A stretch of DNA of 63,351 nucleotides from Streptomyces sp. HB132 (GTDB lineage: Bacteria; Actinomycetota; Actinomycetes; Streptomycetales; Streptomycetaceae), in the NCBI RefSeq assembly GCF_016909575.1, contig NZ_JAFBGA010000025.1:1-63351 (forward strand), given 5' to 3'. The translations under genes were made by a program, and so were the position numbers. Each line of letters begins with the position of its first letter. The first letter of the stretch is position 1. Below the pieces are notes generated by a model. The model did not search any database. It saw nothing but the letters and a program-made list of their open reading frames with translations, and was not told the origin of the DNA. Positions 26,925 to 35,095 of the stretch are shown piece after piece.

Positions 26925-26966
26925 GGTGCTTCCTTACGTGGCGGGTCGGTACGCCATCCACCGTAG

Positions 26967-26996
26967 ACCACTATTCGACAGCTGTCGAATAGTGGT
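26967..26996. promoter_or_regulatory. 30-bp perfect palindrome, TetR-type operator
   Basis: Half-site ACCACTATTCGACAG (26967-26981) is followed immediately by its exact reverse complement (26982-26996). It sits 43 bp upstream of the SnoaL-like gene on the minus strand and ~270 bp before a TetR-family gene on the plus strand. Length, perfection and position fit a TetR-family operator overlapping the promoter. The rest of 26997-27266 has no gene I can support. Confidence 0.8.
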
Positions 26997-27266
26997 AGCG
27001 TCGAGAGCGAACCCGTTCGAAGGAGTGAAATGTCCGAAGTGGATCCCGGTGCTCGAATGACGGCCGTAACCGGAGGCGGCAGGGGATCGGACCCCTTCCC
27101 CGTGCCACCCGGTCGGCCGCGCGCGCCGCACGAAGGCAGGCGTGAGCCTCCTCGCCGGAGCCCGCGAGCTGTCCACGGCGTACCTGCCGACGGCCGGAGA
27201 GCGGCGGCGGCTTCGAGGCCCCCCGGGGGTGAAGCGCGGCGATCACCCGCGAAGTAGGGTGCGTCC

Positions 27267-27878
27267 ATGGTGAGTGACCAGCCCCCGGCAACCGACGCGG
27301 ACCCGCGCTTCACGCGCTCGCGACGCGCGATCGCGGACGCACTTGCCGACCTCATGCAGCGGACCGGGTCGTGCCCCTCGGTCTCCGCCCTCTCGGAAGC
27401 CGCCGGCATCCACCGCGCCACCTTCTACAACCACTTCGACTCCGTCGAAGAGGCAGCGGTGCACGTGATCGCTGACGACTTCCGCGCCCTTCACGTCCTG
27501 AACATCAACGATCGGCACATGGGCGCGGACCCCACCGCCGTGGCAGTGGCGACGCTGAACGCCATGCTCGACTCCCTCAGACAGCGCAGAAGCCTCTTCC
27601 TGCTGGCTTCGACCTGGCAATCGTCGAGCGGCCTGATGGGCATCGGCGACCTCCTCCTGGAGCAGCTCCACGCCCTGCGGCGCGACCTCGGTATCGACGA
27701 GCGGGAAACGGGCCCGCACAACTCGGTCGAGGACGTCTACACCGCCTCCGGCGTGCACGGAGTCTTCTCTGCCGCCGTCGGGGGCAACACCGACTGCGAC
27801 CCGGAGGAGATCGCTGTCCGTCTGTACGCCCTCCTGCCCGACTGGATCCGTCAGCCACCGCAGTCGCCGGCAACCTGA
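27267..27878 (+). CDS. TetR-family transcriptional regulator
   Basis: A 203-residue repressor. The N-terminal HTH is seen as RFTRSRRAIADALADLM followed by SVSALSEAAGIHRATFYNHFDSVEEA, with the conserved FYNHF of the recognition helix. The C-terminal helical ligand domain is diverse. It probably binds the palindrome at 26967-26996 and represses the SnoaL-like gene, perhaps itself. ATG at 27267 and GTG at 27270 are both possible starts. Confidence 0.9.
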   Translation: MVSDQPPATDADPRFTRSRRAIADALADLMQRTGSCPSVSALSEAAGIHRATFYNHFDSVEEAAVHVIADDFRALHVLNINDRHMGADPTAVAVATLNAMLDSLRQRRSLFLLASTWQSSSGLMGIGDLLLEQLHALRRDLGIDERETGPHNSVEDVYTASGVHGVFSAAVGGNTDCDPEEIAVRLYALLPDWIRQPPQSPAT

Positions 27879-28103
27879 GCCGACGGCTCGGCCGGCCGTG
27901 AGCCGGGGCAACCCCGATGCATCACCGTGCGCCCTACCGCCGGTGTGACCTTCTCACCATGGCGCGCGGGCATGCCCACCGCAGGACCGATTCGGCCCGG
28001 CAGCGCCGATTTTCGCCTCTACGCATTCATGGCCACAGCGCCCACATCGGCTTCGACGAGCCGGCCACCGATTCGGGGCCGCGCGTCGGAAGGAGACCGC
28101 ACC

Positions 28104-28568
28104 ATGAGCATTGCCCTCGTACGGAACCCGGGCGACGGCCAGGACTTCCGCTACTACGACAACGTGATCGAGCAGGTGGCGACCGACGCCGAGACCAGCG
28201 GAGCGGTCAGCGTCATGCGTCTCACCGTCGGCCGCGAGGACGCGCCCCCGCTGCACACCCACAGCCGGGAGGACGAGAGCTGGGTGGTCCTGTCCGGCCG
28301 CGTCCGGTTCTGGGTCGGAGCGACCTCGCTGGACGAGTGCGAGGTGCACGACGCCGAAGCAGGCGCCTACATCTACGTGTCCCGGCTGGTCCCGCACACG
28401 TTCCAGACGATCACCCGGACCGCCGAGGTCCTTGTCATCAACAACCCCGGAGCCGTCGAAGGCCTCTTCCACGCGGTCGGACCCGCCGCCGCGCGTGCGG
28501 ACTCCGAGCACACCGACCTCGCGTCGGACTACGGGATCGTGAACCACGACGGCCCGCCGCCCGCCTGA
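28104..28568 (+). CDS. Cupin-domain protein
   Basis: Small single-domain cupin, 154 residues. Motif 1 reads PPLHTHSREDESWVVLSGRVRFWVG, giving two His and one Glu as metal ligands, and motif 2 includes GAYIYVSRLVPHTFQ. It may be a dioxygenase, isomerase or sugar-binding protein; the reaction cannot be told. ATG at 28104 has AAGGAG at ideal distance. It is followed by a SnoaL-like gene on the same strand, ~100 bp on. The stretch 27879-28103 holds no gene. Confidence 0.85.
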   Translation: MSIALVRNPGDGQDFRYYDNVIEQVATDAETSGAVSVMRLTVGREDAPPLHTHSREDESWVVLSGRVRFWVGATSLDECEVHDAEAGAYIYVSRLVPHTFQTITRTAEVLVINNPGAVEGLFHAVGPAAARADSEHTDLASDYGIVNHDGPPPA

Positions 28569-28666
28569 ACGCGGTGCCGCGGCGATCGCCCCCTGCGCTG
28601 CGCGTCCGACCGGAACCGCCCCTCCCCCGCCGGGAACCCGCAACTCCCCTCAGAAAAGGGACCCTC

Positions 28667-29041
28667 ATGAGCCAGAACCTCAAGGACAAGGTCATCACCT
28701 ACCTACGCGCACTGGAGAAGTCCGACTGGGAGTCCGCGCGTGCCCTGTGCGCCGAGGCAGCCACCGTCTGGCACAACGACGGCAAGGGCGATGAGACGCT
28801 CGAGGAGTACTTCGAGGGGTTGAGACGGCAGATCGACTCCTACGACTCGATCCGCTACGACATCGTCCGCCAGCTCTCCCAGCCGGGCGAGGTCCTCCAG
28901 CAGCACGTGGTGCACGTGACAGCGAAGGACGGCGGGCGAGGTGAGGTGCACGCCGCGGTCCACTTCGGCTTCGACGGTGCCGGCCTGATCACCCGCATCG
29001 AGGCGTACGCCAACTACATCCCCGTCGGTCAGGACAGCTGA
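28667..29041 (+). CDS. SnoaL-like / nuclear transport factor 2 fold protein
   Basis: A 124-residue protein of the NTF2-like superfamily. It opens with KVITYLRALEKSDWESARALCAEAATVWHNDGKGDETLEEYFEGL, a pattern (paired helices, then a strand with WHN) typical of ketosteroid-isomerase-like folds, and ends with ITRIEAYANYIP. Function unknown. It follows a cupin gene on the same strand, so the two may act on one substrate. Confidence 0.8.
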   Translation: MSQNLKDKVITYLRALEKSDWESARALCAEAATVWHNDGKGDETLEEYFEGLRRQIDSYDSIRYDIVRQLSQPGEVLQQHVVHVTAKDGGRGEVHAAVHFGFDGAGLITRIEAYANYIPVGQDS

Positions 29042-29172
29042 GGCGGCGGCCGCGCTCACGCGCCGGCTCCCCCGGGCGCTGGGCGAGGCTCGAAAATACG
29101 CGCGCTCCGACGCCCGTGACCCGCGCCTGCAGGACGCGTGGTCGACACCATTGCCCGGGAGTGAGCGCGACC

Positions 29173-29553
29173 TCAGAGAGTGATGCAGAAGGGGTGACCC
29201 GCGGGGTCCAGCAGGATTCGCCGTCGGTCGGGCTGCGGTTGCACGTCCGCTTCGACGGCTCCCAGAGCGATGAGCCGGGCCTGGGCTGTGTCCAGGTCGG
29301 CCACGCCCAGTTCGAGATGAGCCTGCTTCGGCACCGAGGGGTCCGGCCAGCTGGGGGGCTCGTAGTCGTCCAAGCGGTAGAAGCCCAGCCCGGGCGAATC
29401 CTCACGGCCCAGCAGCACGAAGCCGTCAGTGGCAAGCGTGATGGGCAGGTTGAGGGCCTCACTGTAGAAGCGGGCCGATTCAGCGGGGTCGTGGCAGTCG
29501 AAGGTGACGGCCAGGTAGCGGATGGCGGGATCGGGTTCGGTGCGTGTACTCAT
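29173..29553 (-). CDS. VOC-family (glyoxalase-like) protein
   Basis: A 126-residue vicinal oxygen chelate protein made of two beta-alpha-beta-beta-beta modules. The first carries LAVTFDCHDPAESARFYSEALNLPI and the second QAHLELGVADLDTAQARLIALGAVEADVQ followed by DPAGHPFCITL. Members bind metal and act as lyases, dioxygenases or antibiotic-binding resistance proteins. No neighbouring gene fixes its role. Confidence 0.85.
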   Translation of the reverse strand: MSTRTEPDPAIRYLAVTFDCHDPAESARFYSEALNLPITLATDGFVLLGREDSPGLGFYRLDDYEPPSWPDPSVPKQAHLELGVADLDTAQARLIALGAVEADVQPQPDRRRILLDPAGHPFCITL

Positions 29554-29727
29554 CGGAAGACTCCCTGCTCGGCGAGGCCGGCCCGGACGGTGCTGACCTT
29601 CGCCCGAAGGCGCCGGAGGTCAGCCGGCCCAGGCCGACAGCCACCGATCGCTCGAATGCCTATGTCGTTGCCGGTATGCACGTGTGGGTGCTGAGGTGTG
29701 GTGGCATGCAACCGCACGGCGCCGCAC

Positions 29728-30135
29728 TCATCGTGTGCGGACTTCGCCGGTCGGGAAGTCCGGGATCGGTGTGAAGACCTCGATCATGGTCGTGTCCTCG
29801 AGCGCGACCGCGGAATGGGGCACTCCACCCGGAATCCCAAGTGCCTCGCCCGGCCCCAGGACAAGCTCCTTTCCATCGACCACGTACGCCATGCGGCCCG
29901 TCAGGATGACGTCGATCTGCTCCATCGGATGAACTTCCTGCGCGCTCGGATCCGCGGCGTCGGGGATGACGGTGTCCGCCGCGATCGCTACGTGCAGCAC
30001 CTGCGCCTTGTCGGCGGTCAGCGCTTTGATCATGATCCGGCTGCCGAAGTCCCCCAGCGGCGTCGGCTCGATCTCACTCCAGATCCGGTGCTGCGGTCGG
30101 CCGGGTTCGTGTGCGGAGGTCTGTTCTGTGGTCAT
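29728..30135 (-). CDS. Cupin-domain protein
   Basis: A 135-residue cupin with motif 1 HPMEQIDVILTGRMAYVVDGKELVLGPG and motif 2 IPGGVPHSAVALEDTTMIEVFTP. This matches the small cupins often found next to metabolic regulators. I used ATG 30135 (MTTEQTS); the frame is open further upstream but unlike protein. Function unknown. 29554-29727 and 30136-30354 contain no gene I can support. Confidence 0.8.
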   Translation of the reverse strand: MTTEQTSAHEPGRPQHRIWSEIEPTPLGDFGSRIMIKALTADKAQVLHVAIAADTVIPDAADPSAQEVHPMEQIDVILTGRMAYVVDGKELVLGPGEALGIPGGVPHSAVALEDTTMIEVFTPIPDFPTGEVRTR

Positions 30136-30354
30136 GAAGAAGACGCTACGGCGAGACCAGGACAGGTTCGTTCCTGGTCCCGAGGCCCCCGAAAACTCTT
30201 CGGCGTTGGTCCCCCAACCGGGCAACTGGCTGCAGAGTGTGGGCGATTCGGTCTGTCGGCGGACGGATCATGCGTGTGACCGACATGGAGGCGGACGCGG
30301 ACGGCGATCGTCGAGCGGGGCGCGGAAATGCAGGGCTTCCCTCCGTGCCGCGCG

Positions 30355-31470
30355 TCACGGTGGGTCGGTGGGGCTCAGGTCGAATTCGGCCCGTTCGGAC
30401 TCGATTCCGTTGATCTGCAGGGAGATGGCGTGCGTCCCGGGGTAGTAGCGGCGTGTCGTGATCGGCCGGAACGAGTGTTCCCGCGTGACCTCGATCCGCT
30501 CGTCCGGTGCGAGGGTGCGGGTGGTGAGTTTGAAGGTCTTGCCGGTCCGGGTCCCGTCGGCCTTGCGGTGGTGCACGATGTAGTCGATCGTCAGCCGCGC
30601 CGCGGAAGCACCCACGTTGCGGATCGAGGCGGTGAGCCGGACGCTCCCGCCGAGGGGGACGACGTCCCGGTCCAGGCGGGGCCCCTCCACGTCCAGGGCG
30701 GCGGGAGGGAAGCCGAGCAGTTCCAGTGCCCCGGGGTGGCCGCGCTTGATGAGCGTGCGCAGCCCGTGCCTCGCCAGGCGTTCGGTGGTGGCGGTGGGAG
30801 TGCCCAGCCAGCGGCGTGCCGTGTCGACGACGAGGTCGGGGTGGTCGCGGCTGAGGTCGTTGAGGTGGTTGGCGACCGAGCGGCGTACGTATTCGCTCTC
30901 GTCCCGGTAGAGGGCGTCCAGAACGGGCACGGTCGCCCCCGGACGGGCCAGGATCTGTGGGATCCGTACCGCCCAGGGCAGGTAGGGACGGGTGCCTTCG
31001 GAGGCCAGCCGGCGCACGTCGACCTCAGCCGATCCGGTCCAGTCGCCGACGATGGTGCGGAGGGCCCGGTCGAGATCGTGTCGCAGCAGTGTCCTGATCG
31101 CGAACTCGGAGGAGAGGCGCCCGGTGAGGCTCGCGAGCAGCGCCATCGCGTCGTCGAAGGCGGCGGTTCCGCCCTCCTGGACGGCGCGGGTGGCGACCGC
31201 GCCGGTGACCGGCCAGATCAGCCATCCCGTGAAGTCCGGAGCCTTGTCACGGGCGGTGCGCACGGTGTGGGCGAGTGTGGCGTAGTCGCCCGGTACGTCC
31301 GTCAGCAGTGCGTCGCGCAGCAGGTCGGCGCGCTGTCGCAGGGGCAGCGGGCCGATCTGCCGCGCTGCCGCGCGCAGTGCCGCGAGGTCGGCGTCCGGAG
31401 CCGCGGCCCGGATGGCGCGTGTGAGGCTCTGCACGGTGTGGAGGCTGATGAGTTCGTCGGCGAACGGCAT
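30355..31470 (-). CDS. AlkC-like DNA alkylation repair protein
   Basis: A 371-residue protein built of ALK/HEAT-like helical repeats followed by a beta-sandwich (Ig-like) domain from about residue 265 (LDRDVVPLGGSVRLTASIRNVGASAARLTIDY). The repeats include RDESEYVRRSVANHLNDLSRDHPDLV, the conserved stretch of AlkC/AlkD-type glycosylases, and the extra Ig-like domain is a feature of AlkC. It should excise alkylated bases such as 3-methyladenine and 3-methylcytosine. The ATG at 31470 has GGAGGG upstream. It lies 16 bp after a small monooxygenase-like gene on the same strand. Confidence 0.82.
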   Translation of the reverse strand: MPFADELISLHTVQSLTRAIRAAAPDADLAALRAAARQIGPLPLRQRADLLRDALLTDVPGDYATLAHTVRTARDKAPDFTGWLIWPVTGAVATRAVQEGGTAAFDDAMALLASLTGRLSSEFAIRTLLRHDLDRALRTIVGDWTGSAEVDVRRLASEGTRPYLPWAVRIPQILARPGATVPVLDALYRDESEYVRRSVANHLNDLSRDHPDLVVDTARRWLGTPTATTERLARHGLRTLIKRGHPGALELLGFPPAALDVEGPRLDRDVVPLGGSVRLTASIRNVGASAARLTIDYIVHHRKADGTRTGKTFKLTTRTLAPDERIEVTREHSFRPITTRRYYPGTHAISLQINGIESERAEFDLSPTDPP

Positions 31471-31486
31471 GCTGGTGGTCCCTCCG

Positions 31487-31789
31487 TCACGTGAGGTGGT
31501 GCAGCGCGGTGGTGAGCTGCCAGTCCACACTGTCCTGGTCGATCGTGGCGTGGACGGGGGAGTTCGCCATCTCGCCGGTGATGCCGGCGGCACCGGCGCG
31601 GGCGTGCGGCAGGCCGTCGTAGGCGACGATGTCGATGACGCGCCCGTCGTCGGTCTCGACGATGCGCCGCCAGAGGAAGCCGGGCTGTCGCTTCAGGTAG
31701 GCGTCGATGTCCGCGTTCGCTTTCACGAAGTCATCGGCGGTGTGGCCCGGAGCCGGCCGCAGTGTGGTGATTTCGAGCGTCTCGGTCAT
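31487..31789 (-). CDS. Antibiotic biosynthesis monooxygenase-like (ABM) small protein
   Basis: A 100-residue dimeric alpha+beta barrel type protein: ETLEITTLRPAPGHTADDFVKANADIDAYLKRQPGFLWRRIVETDDGRVIDIVAY follows the ABM/EthD-like layout (strand, helix, QPGF turn, strands). Such proteins act as cofactor-free oxygenases, heme oxygenases or have unknown roles. I used ATG 31789. It is followed by the AlkC-like gene with a 16-bp gap and probably co-transcribed. Confidence 0.7.
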   Translation of the reverse strand: MTETLEITTLRPAPGHTADDFVKANADIDAYLKRQPGFLWRRIVETDDGRVIDIVAYDGLPHARAGAAGITGEMANSPVHATIDQDSVDWQLTTALHHLT

Positions 31790-31829
31790 GGTGTGTTCCG
31801 TTCTGGTCACGTCGTGGTGCGGCCGGGGG

Positions 31830-32019
31830 TCAGCGGACGAAGGCATTGGCGGACAGGCCGTTGGTGGTGGTGTCTCCCTGCTGGAAACCGACCATCGACT
31901 CGATCACGTGTGCGGGTGGTCGAGGCTCGGCGCCGTGGGGGTGTCGAGCTCGGTGATCTGGGTGTCGGTGAGCGTGCCGTCGAGCGAGGCGAGATCGGTG
32001 GCCAGTTGTTCCTGCGCGG
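31830..32019 (-). pseudogene. Decayed C-terminus of a second aldo/keto reductase
   Basis: On the minus strand the frame gives EQLATDLASLDGTLTDTQITELDTPTAPSLDHPH, then a frameshift/stop near 31910, then IESMVGFQQGDTTTNGLSANAFVR and a stop. This resembles the C-terminal end of aldo/keto reductases (QL..NL.ALD..LT..Q...LD). The rest of the gene is absent; it begins immediately after the stop of the 6-phosphogluconate dehydrogenase gene. Confidence 0.55.
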
Positions 32020-32020
32020 A

Positions 32021-33460
32021 TCAGACGTCTGTTTCAGGGCGATCGGGATGCGCCCAGTGCGTGTGGAAGGCGCCCTGCCGGTCGATACGCCGGTAGGTGT
32101 GAGAGCCGAAATAGTCCCGCTGGCCCTGCAGCAGTGCGGCGGGCAGCCGGTCGGCCCGCAGTGTGTCGTAGTACGAGAGCGCCGCGGCGAATGCGGGAGC
32201 CGGGACACCACGCCGGGCGGCGGTGGCGACGACCTCTCGCCAGGGGACCTGGGCTGCGGTGATCTCCTCCGCGAACCCGGGCTCGGCCAGCAGGCTGACG
32301 AGGCCGGGGGCGGCCGCGTGCGCCGTGCGGATGCGGTCGAGGAAGGCGGCGCGGATGATGCAGCCGCCGCGCCAGATGCCGGCCACCGCTCCGAAGTCGA
32401 TGTCCCAGCCGTATGCGAGCGCGGCGTCCTGGATCATCTTGAAACCCTGGTCGTAGGCGATGACCTTGGAGGCGTACAGTGCCTGCTCGACCTGCGAGGT
32501 GAAGCGTTCCGCCTCGGAGCGCGTCTTCGGTACGTGCATACCGCCGGGCAGTGGACGGTACGCGGTACGCAGTGCGGACTGTCCGGACGCCGCGCGTGCG
32601 AAGGTCGCCTGAGCGATGGTGGTGACGGGCGAGGCGAGATCGAGGGCGGTTTGCACGGTCCAGCGGCCGGTGCCTTTCTGTCCGGCGGCATCGGCGATCA
32701 CGTCGACGAACGGCCTCCCGGTCTCGGCGTCCGTGTGGGAGAGCACCTCGGCGGTGATCTCGATCAGATAGGAGTTCAGTCGCCCCTTGTTCCAGGTGCG
32801 GAAGATCCCGGCGATCTCGGCCGGACTGTACTGGGCCACCTGGCGCAGCAGGTCGTAGGCTTCGGCGATGATCTGCATGTCGGCGTACTCGATGCCGTTG
32901 TGGACCATCTTCACGAAATGACCGGCGCCGTCGGACCCGACGTGTGTGCTGCAGGCCTCCCCGTCGACATGTGCGCTGATGGTCTCGAACACGGGGCCCA
33001 GGACGGCGTAGGCCGCCTTCGAACCGCCCACCATGATCGAAGGCCCGTCCAGAGCGCCCTCCTCACCGCCGGAGACGCCTGCTCCGACGAAGTGGACACC
33101 GCGTTCACGCAGGTCCGCCTCGCGACGCCGGGTGTCGGCGAAGTGGGCGTTCCCACCGTCGATGATCATGTCCCCCGGCTCCAGCAACGGGGCGAATTCG
33201 TCTATGACCGCGTCCGTGGCAGCGCCTGCCTGCACCATGATCATGAGGCGGCGGGGACTCTGCAGGGCATCGACGAGGTCCTGGGCGGTCTCGGCCGGCA
33301 CGAAAGTGCCCTCGTGACCGAACTCCTCCATGAGGGTCCGGGTACGCGACGGGGTCCGGTTGTGGACGGCGACCGTGTAACCGTGGCGGGCGAAGTTGCG
33401 GGCCAGATTGCGGCCCATCACCGCGAGTCCGGTTACTCCGATGTGCGCGCGTGCGTTCAT
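32021..33460 (-). CDS. gnd: 6-phosphogluconate dehydrogenase (decarboxylating)
   Basis: Full-length 6-phosphogluconate dehydrogenase, 479 residues, oxidising 6-phosphogluconate to ribulose-5-phosphate with CO2 and NAD(P)H. Cofactor motif IGVTGLAVMGRNLARN at the N-terminus, substrate signature GVSGGEEGALDGPSIMVGG, catalytic Lys in GHFVKMVHNGIEYADMQ, and the all-helical C-terminal domain ending in the tail of the dimer partner are all present. ATG at 33460 was chosen; the open frame extends ~125 codons further without similarity. It lies among accessory genes rather than other pentose phosphate genes, so it may be a secondary copy. Confidence 0.95.
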   Translation of the reverse strand: MNARAHIGVTGLAVMGRNLARNFARHGYTVAVHNRTPSRTRTLMEEFGHEGTFVPAETAQDLVDALQSPRRLMIMVQAGAATDAVIDEFAPLLEPGDMIIDGGNAHFADTRRREADLRERGVHFVGAGVSGGEEGALDGPSIMVGGSKAAYAVLGPVFETISAHVDGEACSTHVGSDGAGHFVKMVHNGIEYADMQIIAEAYDLLRQVAQYSPAEIAGIFRTWNKGRLNSYLIEITAEVLSHTDAETGRPFVDVIADAAGQKGTGRWTVQTALDLASPVTTIAQATFARAASGQSALRTAYRPLPGGMHVPKTRSEAERFTSQVEQALYASKVIAYDQGFKMIQDAALAYGWDIDFGAVAGIWRGGCIIRAAFLDRIRTAHAAAPGLVSLLAEPGFAEEITAAQVPWREVVATAARRGVPAPAFAAALSYYDTLRADRLPAALLQGQRDYFGSHTYRRIDRQGAFHTHWAHPDRPETDV

Positions 33461-33507
33461 GATGATCTCTTTCTCTGCCGCCTGTACGGCGGAAAGCGAG
33501 TAGGTGG

Positions 33508-34404
33508 TCATGGCTGCGGCCCGACCGAGGCCGCGAGGTAGGTGAAGGCTTCGGCACTGCGACTTCCCGGGGCGGGAACTCCGACCAACAGATGCTGTCC
33601 CGGGGCGGCCGCCACGCGGTGGACGCGGTACGAGAGCTCGATGTGTCCGGCTGCGGGGTGAAACACCTTTCTGTACGCGCGGTCCAGGCCGACCGTCTCG
33701 CCGCCCTCCCGCCTCCTCCTTTCGAAGTCGGCCGACTCCGCGGACAGGCCGGCGACGAGATCCGCGATCTCGGTGTCCCGGTGCAGCCGGACGGCATTGA
33801 GACGCAGCGTGCGCAGCGAGCCGTCGACGGCCGAAGGCCATTCGGTGAAGTAGCTCCGCGCCCCGGGATGCGTGAAGAGGATCCGGAGCAGGTTCTGATC
33901 GCTACCGACGAGGGGAGACAGCAGTGCCTGGGCGTGCGCGTTGGCCGCCAGGATGTCGAAGCAGGGGCTCAGCACATAGGCCGCTGCCCGGTGAGATGCC
34001 TCCAGCATGCGCAGTAGTTCCGGGTGCACCTGCCTACGGGCGGTGTCCGGACGGAGGCTCGGGTTGAGTCCGGCGAGACGGAACAGCCGGCTTCGCGAAT
34101 CCGGGGCCAACCGCAGGGCTCGGGAGAGGGATTCGGTGATCCGGGGCGAGGGGTTTCGCTCCCGGCCCTGCTCCAGCCGGCTGTAGTAGTCGGCGCTGAC
34201 GTGCGCCAGGACCGCCACCTCCTCCCGGCGCAGTCCTTCCACCCGGCGGTGACGGCCGCCGGTGCCCAGGCCGACGTCCGCGGGAGTCAGCCGGGACCTG
34301 CGGGCCCGGAGGAACTCCCCCAGGGAGTTGTCCCGTGGCTCCTCGGCGTTCCCGCCGGTTCGCGCCCGGCCGATGGGCGCCATGGCCGGCACGTGCATGC
34401 GCAT
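33508..34404 (-). CDS. XRE-type regulator with MmyB-like ligand domain
   Basis: A 298-residue transcriptional regulator. The HTH lies at about residues 30-95 (LGEFLRARRSRLTPADVGL, then RRVEGLRREEVAVLAHVSADYYSRLEQGRE), a hallmark of actinobacterial MmyB-type regulators, followed by the PAS-like MmyB ligand-binding domain (YVLSPCFDILAANAHAQALL). Members often regulate divergent or neighbouring oxidoreductases in response to lipids or small molecules. ATG at 34404 follows GGAAGG. It ends 47 bp before the gnd start and may co-regulate it. Confidence 0.88.
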   Translation of the reverse strand: MRMHVPAMAPIGRARTGGNAEEPRDNSLGEFLRARRSRLTPADVGLGTGGRHRRVEGLRREEVAVLAHVSADYYSRLEQGRERNPSPRITESLSRALRLAPDSRSRLFRLAGLNPSLRPDTARRQVHPELLRMLEASHRAAAYVLSPCFDILAANAHAQALLSPLVGSDQNLLRILFTHPGARSYFTEWPSAVDGSLRTLRLNAVRLHRDTEIADLVAGLSAESADFERRRREGGETVGLDRAYRKVFHPAAGHIELSYRVHRVAAAPGQHLLVGVPAPGSRSAEAFTYLAASVGPQP

Positions 34405-34473
34405 CCGCAGTCCTTCCCGGCTCGCGGCACCGGGGGCCGGTGTGCACGGGGCGAGCGGGCACTTCGGCGCACT

Positions 34474-34935
34474 TCAGGCGTCCTGCGGGGCCTTGAGGTG
34501 GTAGCGGGTGTCGCCGGTGAAGTCGATGGTGACCTCCCGCCGGGCGAAGGACCACGTCCCATCCCGCCGCTCGAAGCGGTCGCGGTACCGCCCGCCCGCC
34601 ACCATCTGCAACGGCAGGAGGCCGGGCACCGCCTGGAGGATGTTGTAGTACGACCGCGCTTCGGCACTGCCGTCGTCCTCGTTCACCTCGATGAGGATGT
34701 TCGTCGTGATGTGCCGGGTACGCAGGGTCCCGTCGTCGTGCACGACGAGCATGGAGCCGATCAGGTCCTCGATGGTCTTCCCACCGCGCAGGCTCACCTC
34801 ACCGGACACGAAGTCCGCGTTCTCGAAGAGTGCGCCGAACTCCGCGAAGTTGCCCTCGTCCACGAGGTGCGAGTAGCGGGCGATGAGGTTCTCGATCTGT
34901 CGGGCGCTCGGGATCGAGGAGGTGGGAGCAGACAT
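34474..34935 (-). CDS. SnoaL-like protein
   Basis: A 153-residue NTF2-fold protein. ARQIENLIARYSHLVDEGNFAEFGALFENADF opens the cone fold, RTRHITTNILIEV and SYYNILQAVPG form the sheet, and GGRYRDRFERRDGTWSFARREVTIDF closes it, a pattern shared by SnoaL_4 proteins and aromatic-ring dioxygenase small subunit relatives. Role unknown. It is one of three such proteins in this window (also at 26448 and 28667), none closely alike by eye. Confidence 0.82.
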   Translation of the reverse strand: MSAPTSSIPSARQIENLIARYSHLVDEGNFAEFGALFENADFVSGEVSLRGGKTIEDLIGSMLVVHDDGTLRTRHITTNILIEVNEDDGSAEARSYYNILQAVPGLLPLQMVAGGRYRDRFERRDGTWSFARREVTIDFTGDTRYHLKAPQDA

Positions 34936-35095
34936 GGCAGTGGCCTTTCACCAGGGGATTCGTTCCCCCGTGGTCGGGCGAACACCGTCAGTCTGGTCAG
35001 CCGACGGCCGGCCGGGAAGGACCTGTCTTCCTGGGTGCCGCGCACCCAGGTTCCGCTCGGCCCCCTGCCGTGAGGCGGTCGGCCGTGTGGTGCCC

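Noticed and set aside
27917..29041. Long plus-strand frame spanning the cupin and SnoaL-like genes
   Set aside because: Its 5' part is a shadow of the cupin gene; only the part from 28667 is protein-like.
31412..33541. 709-codon plus-strand frame opposite gnd
   Set aside because: Antisense shadow of 6-phosphogluconate dehydrogenase caused by high GC3.
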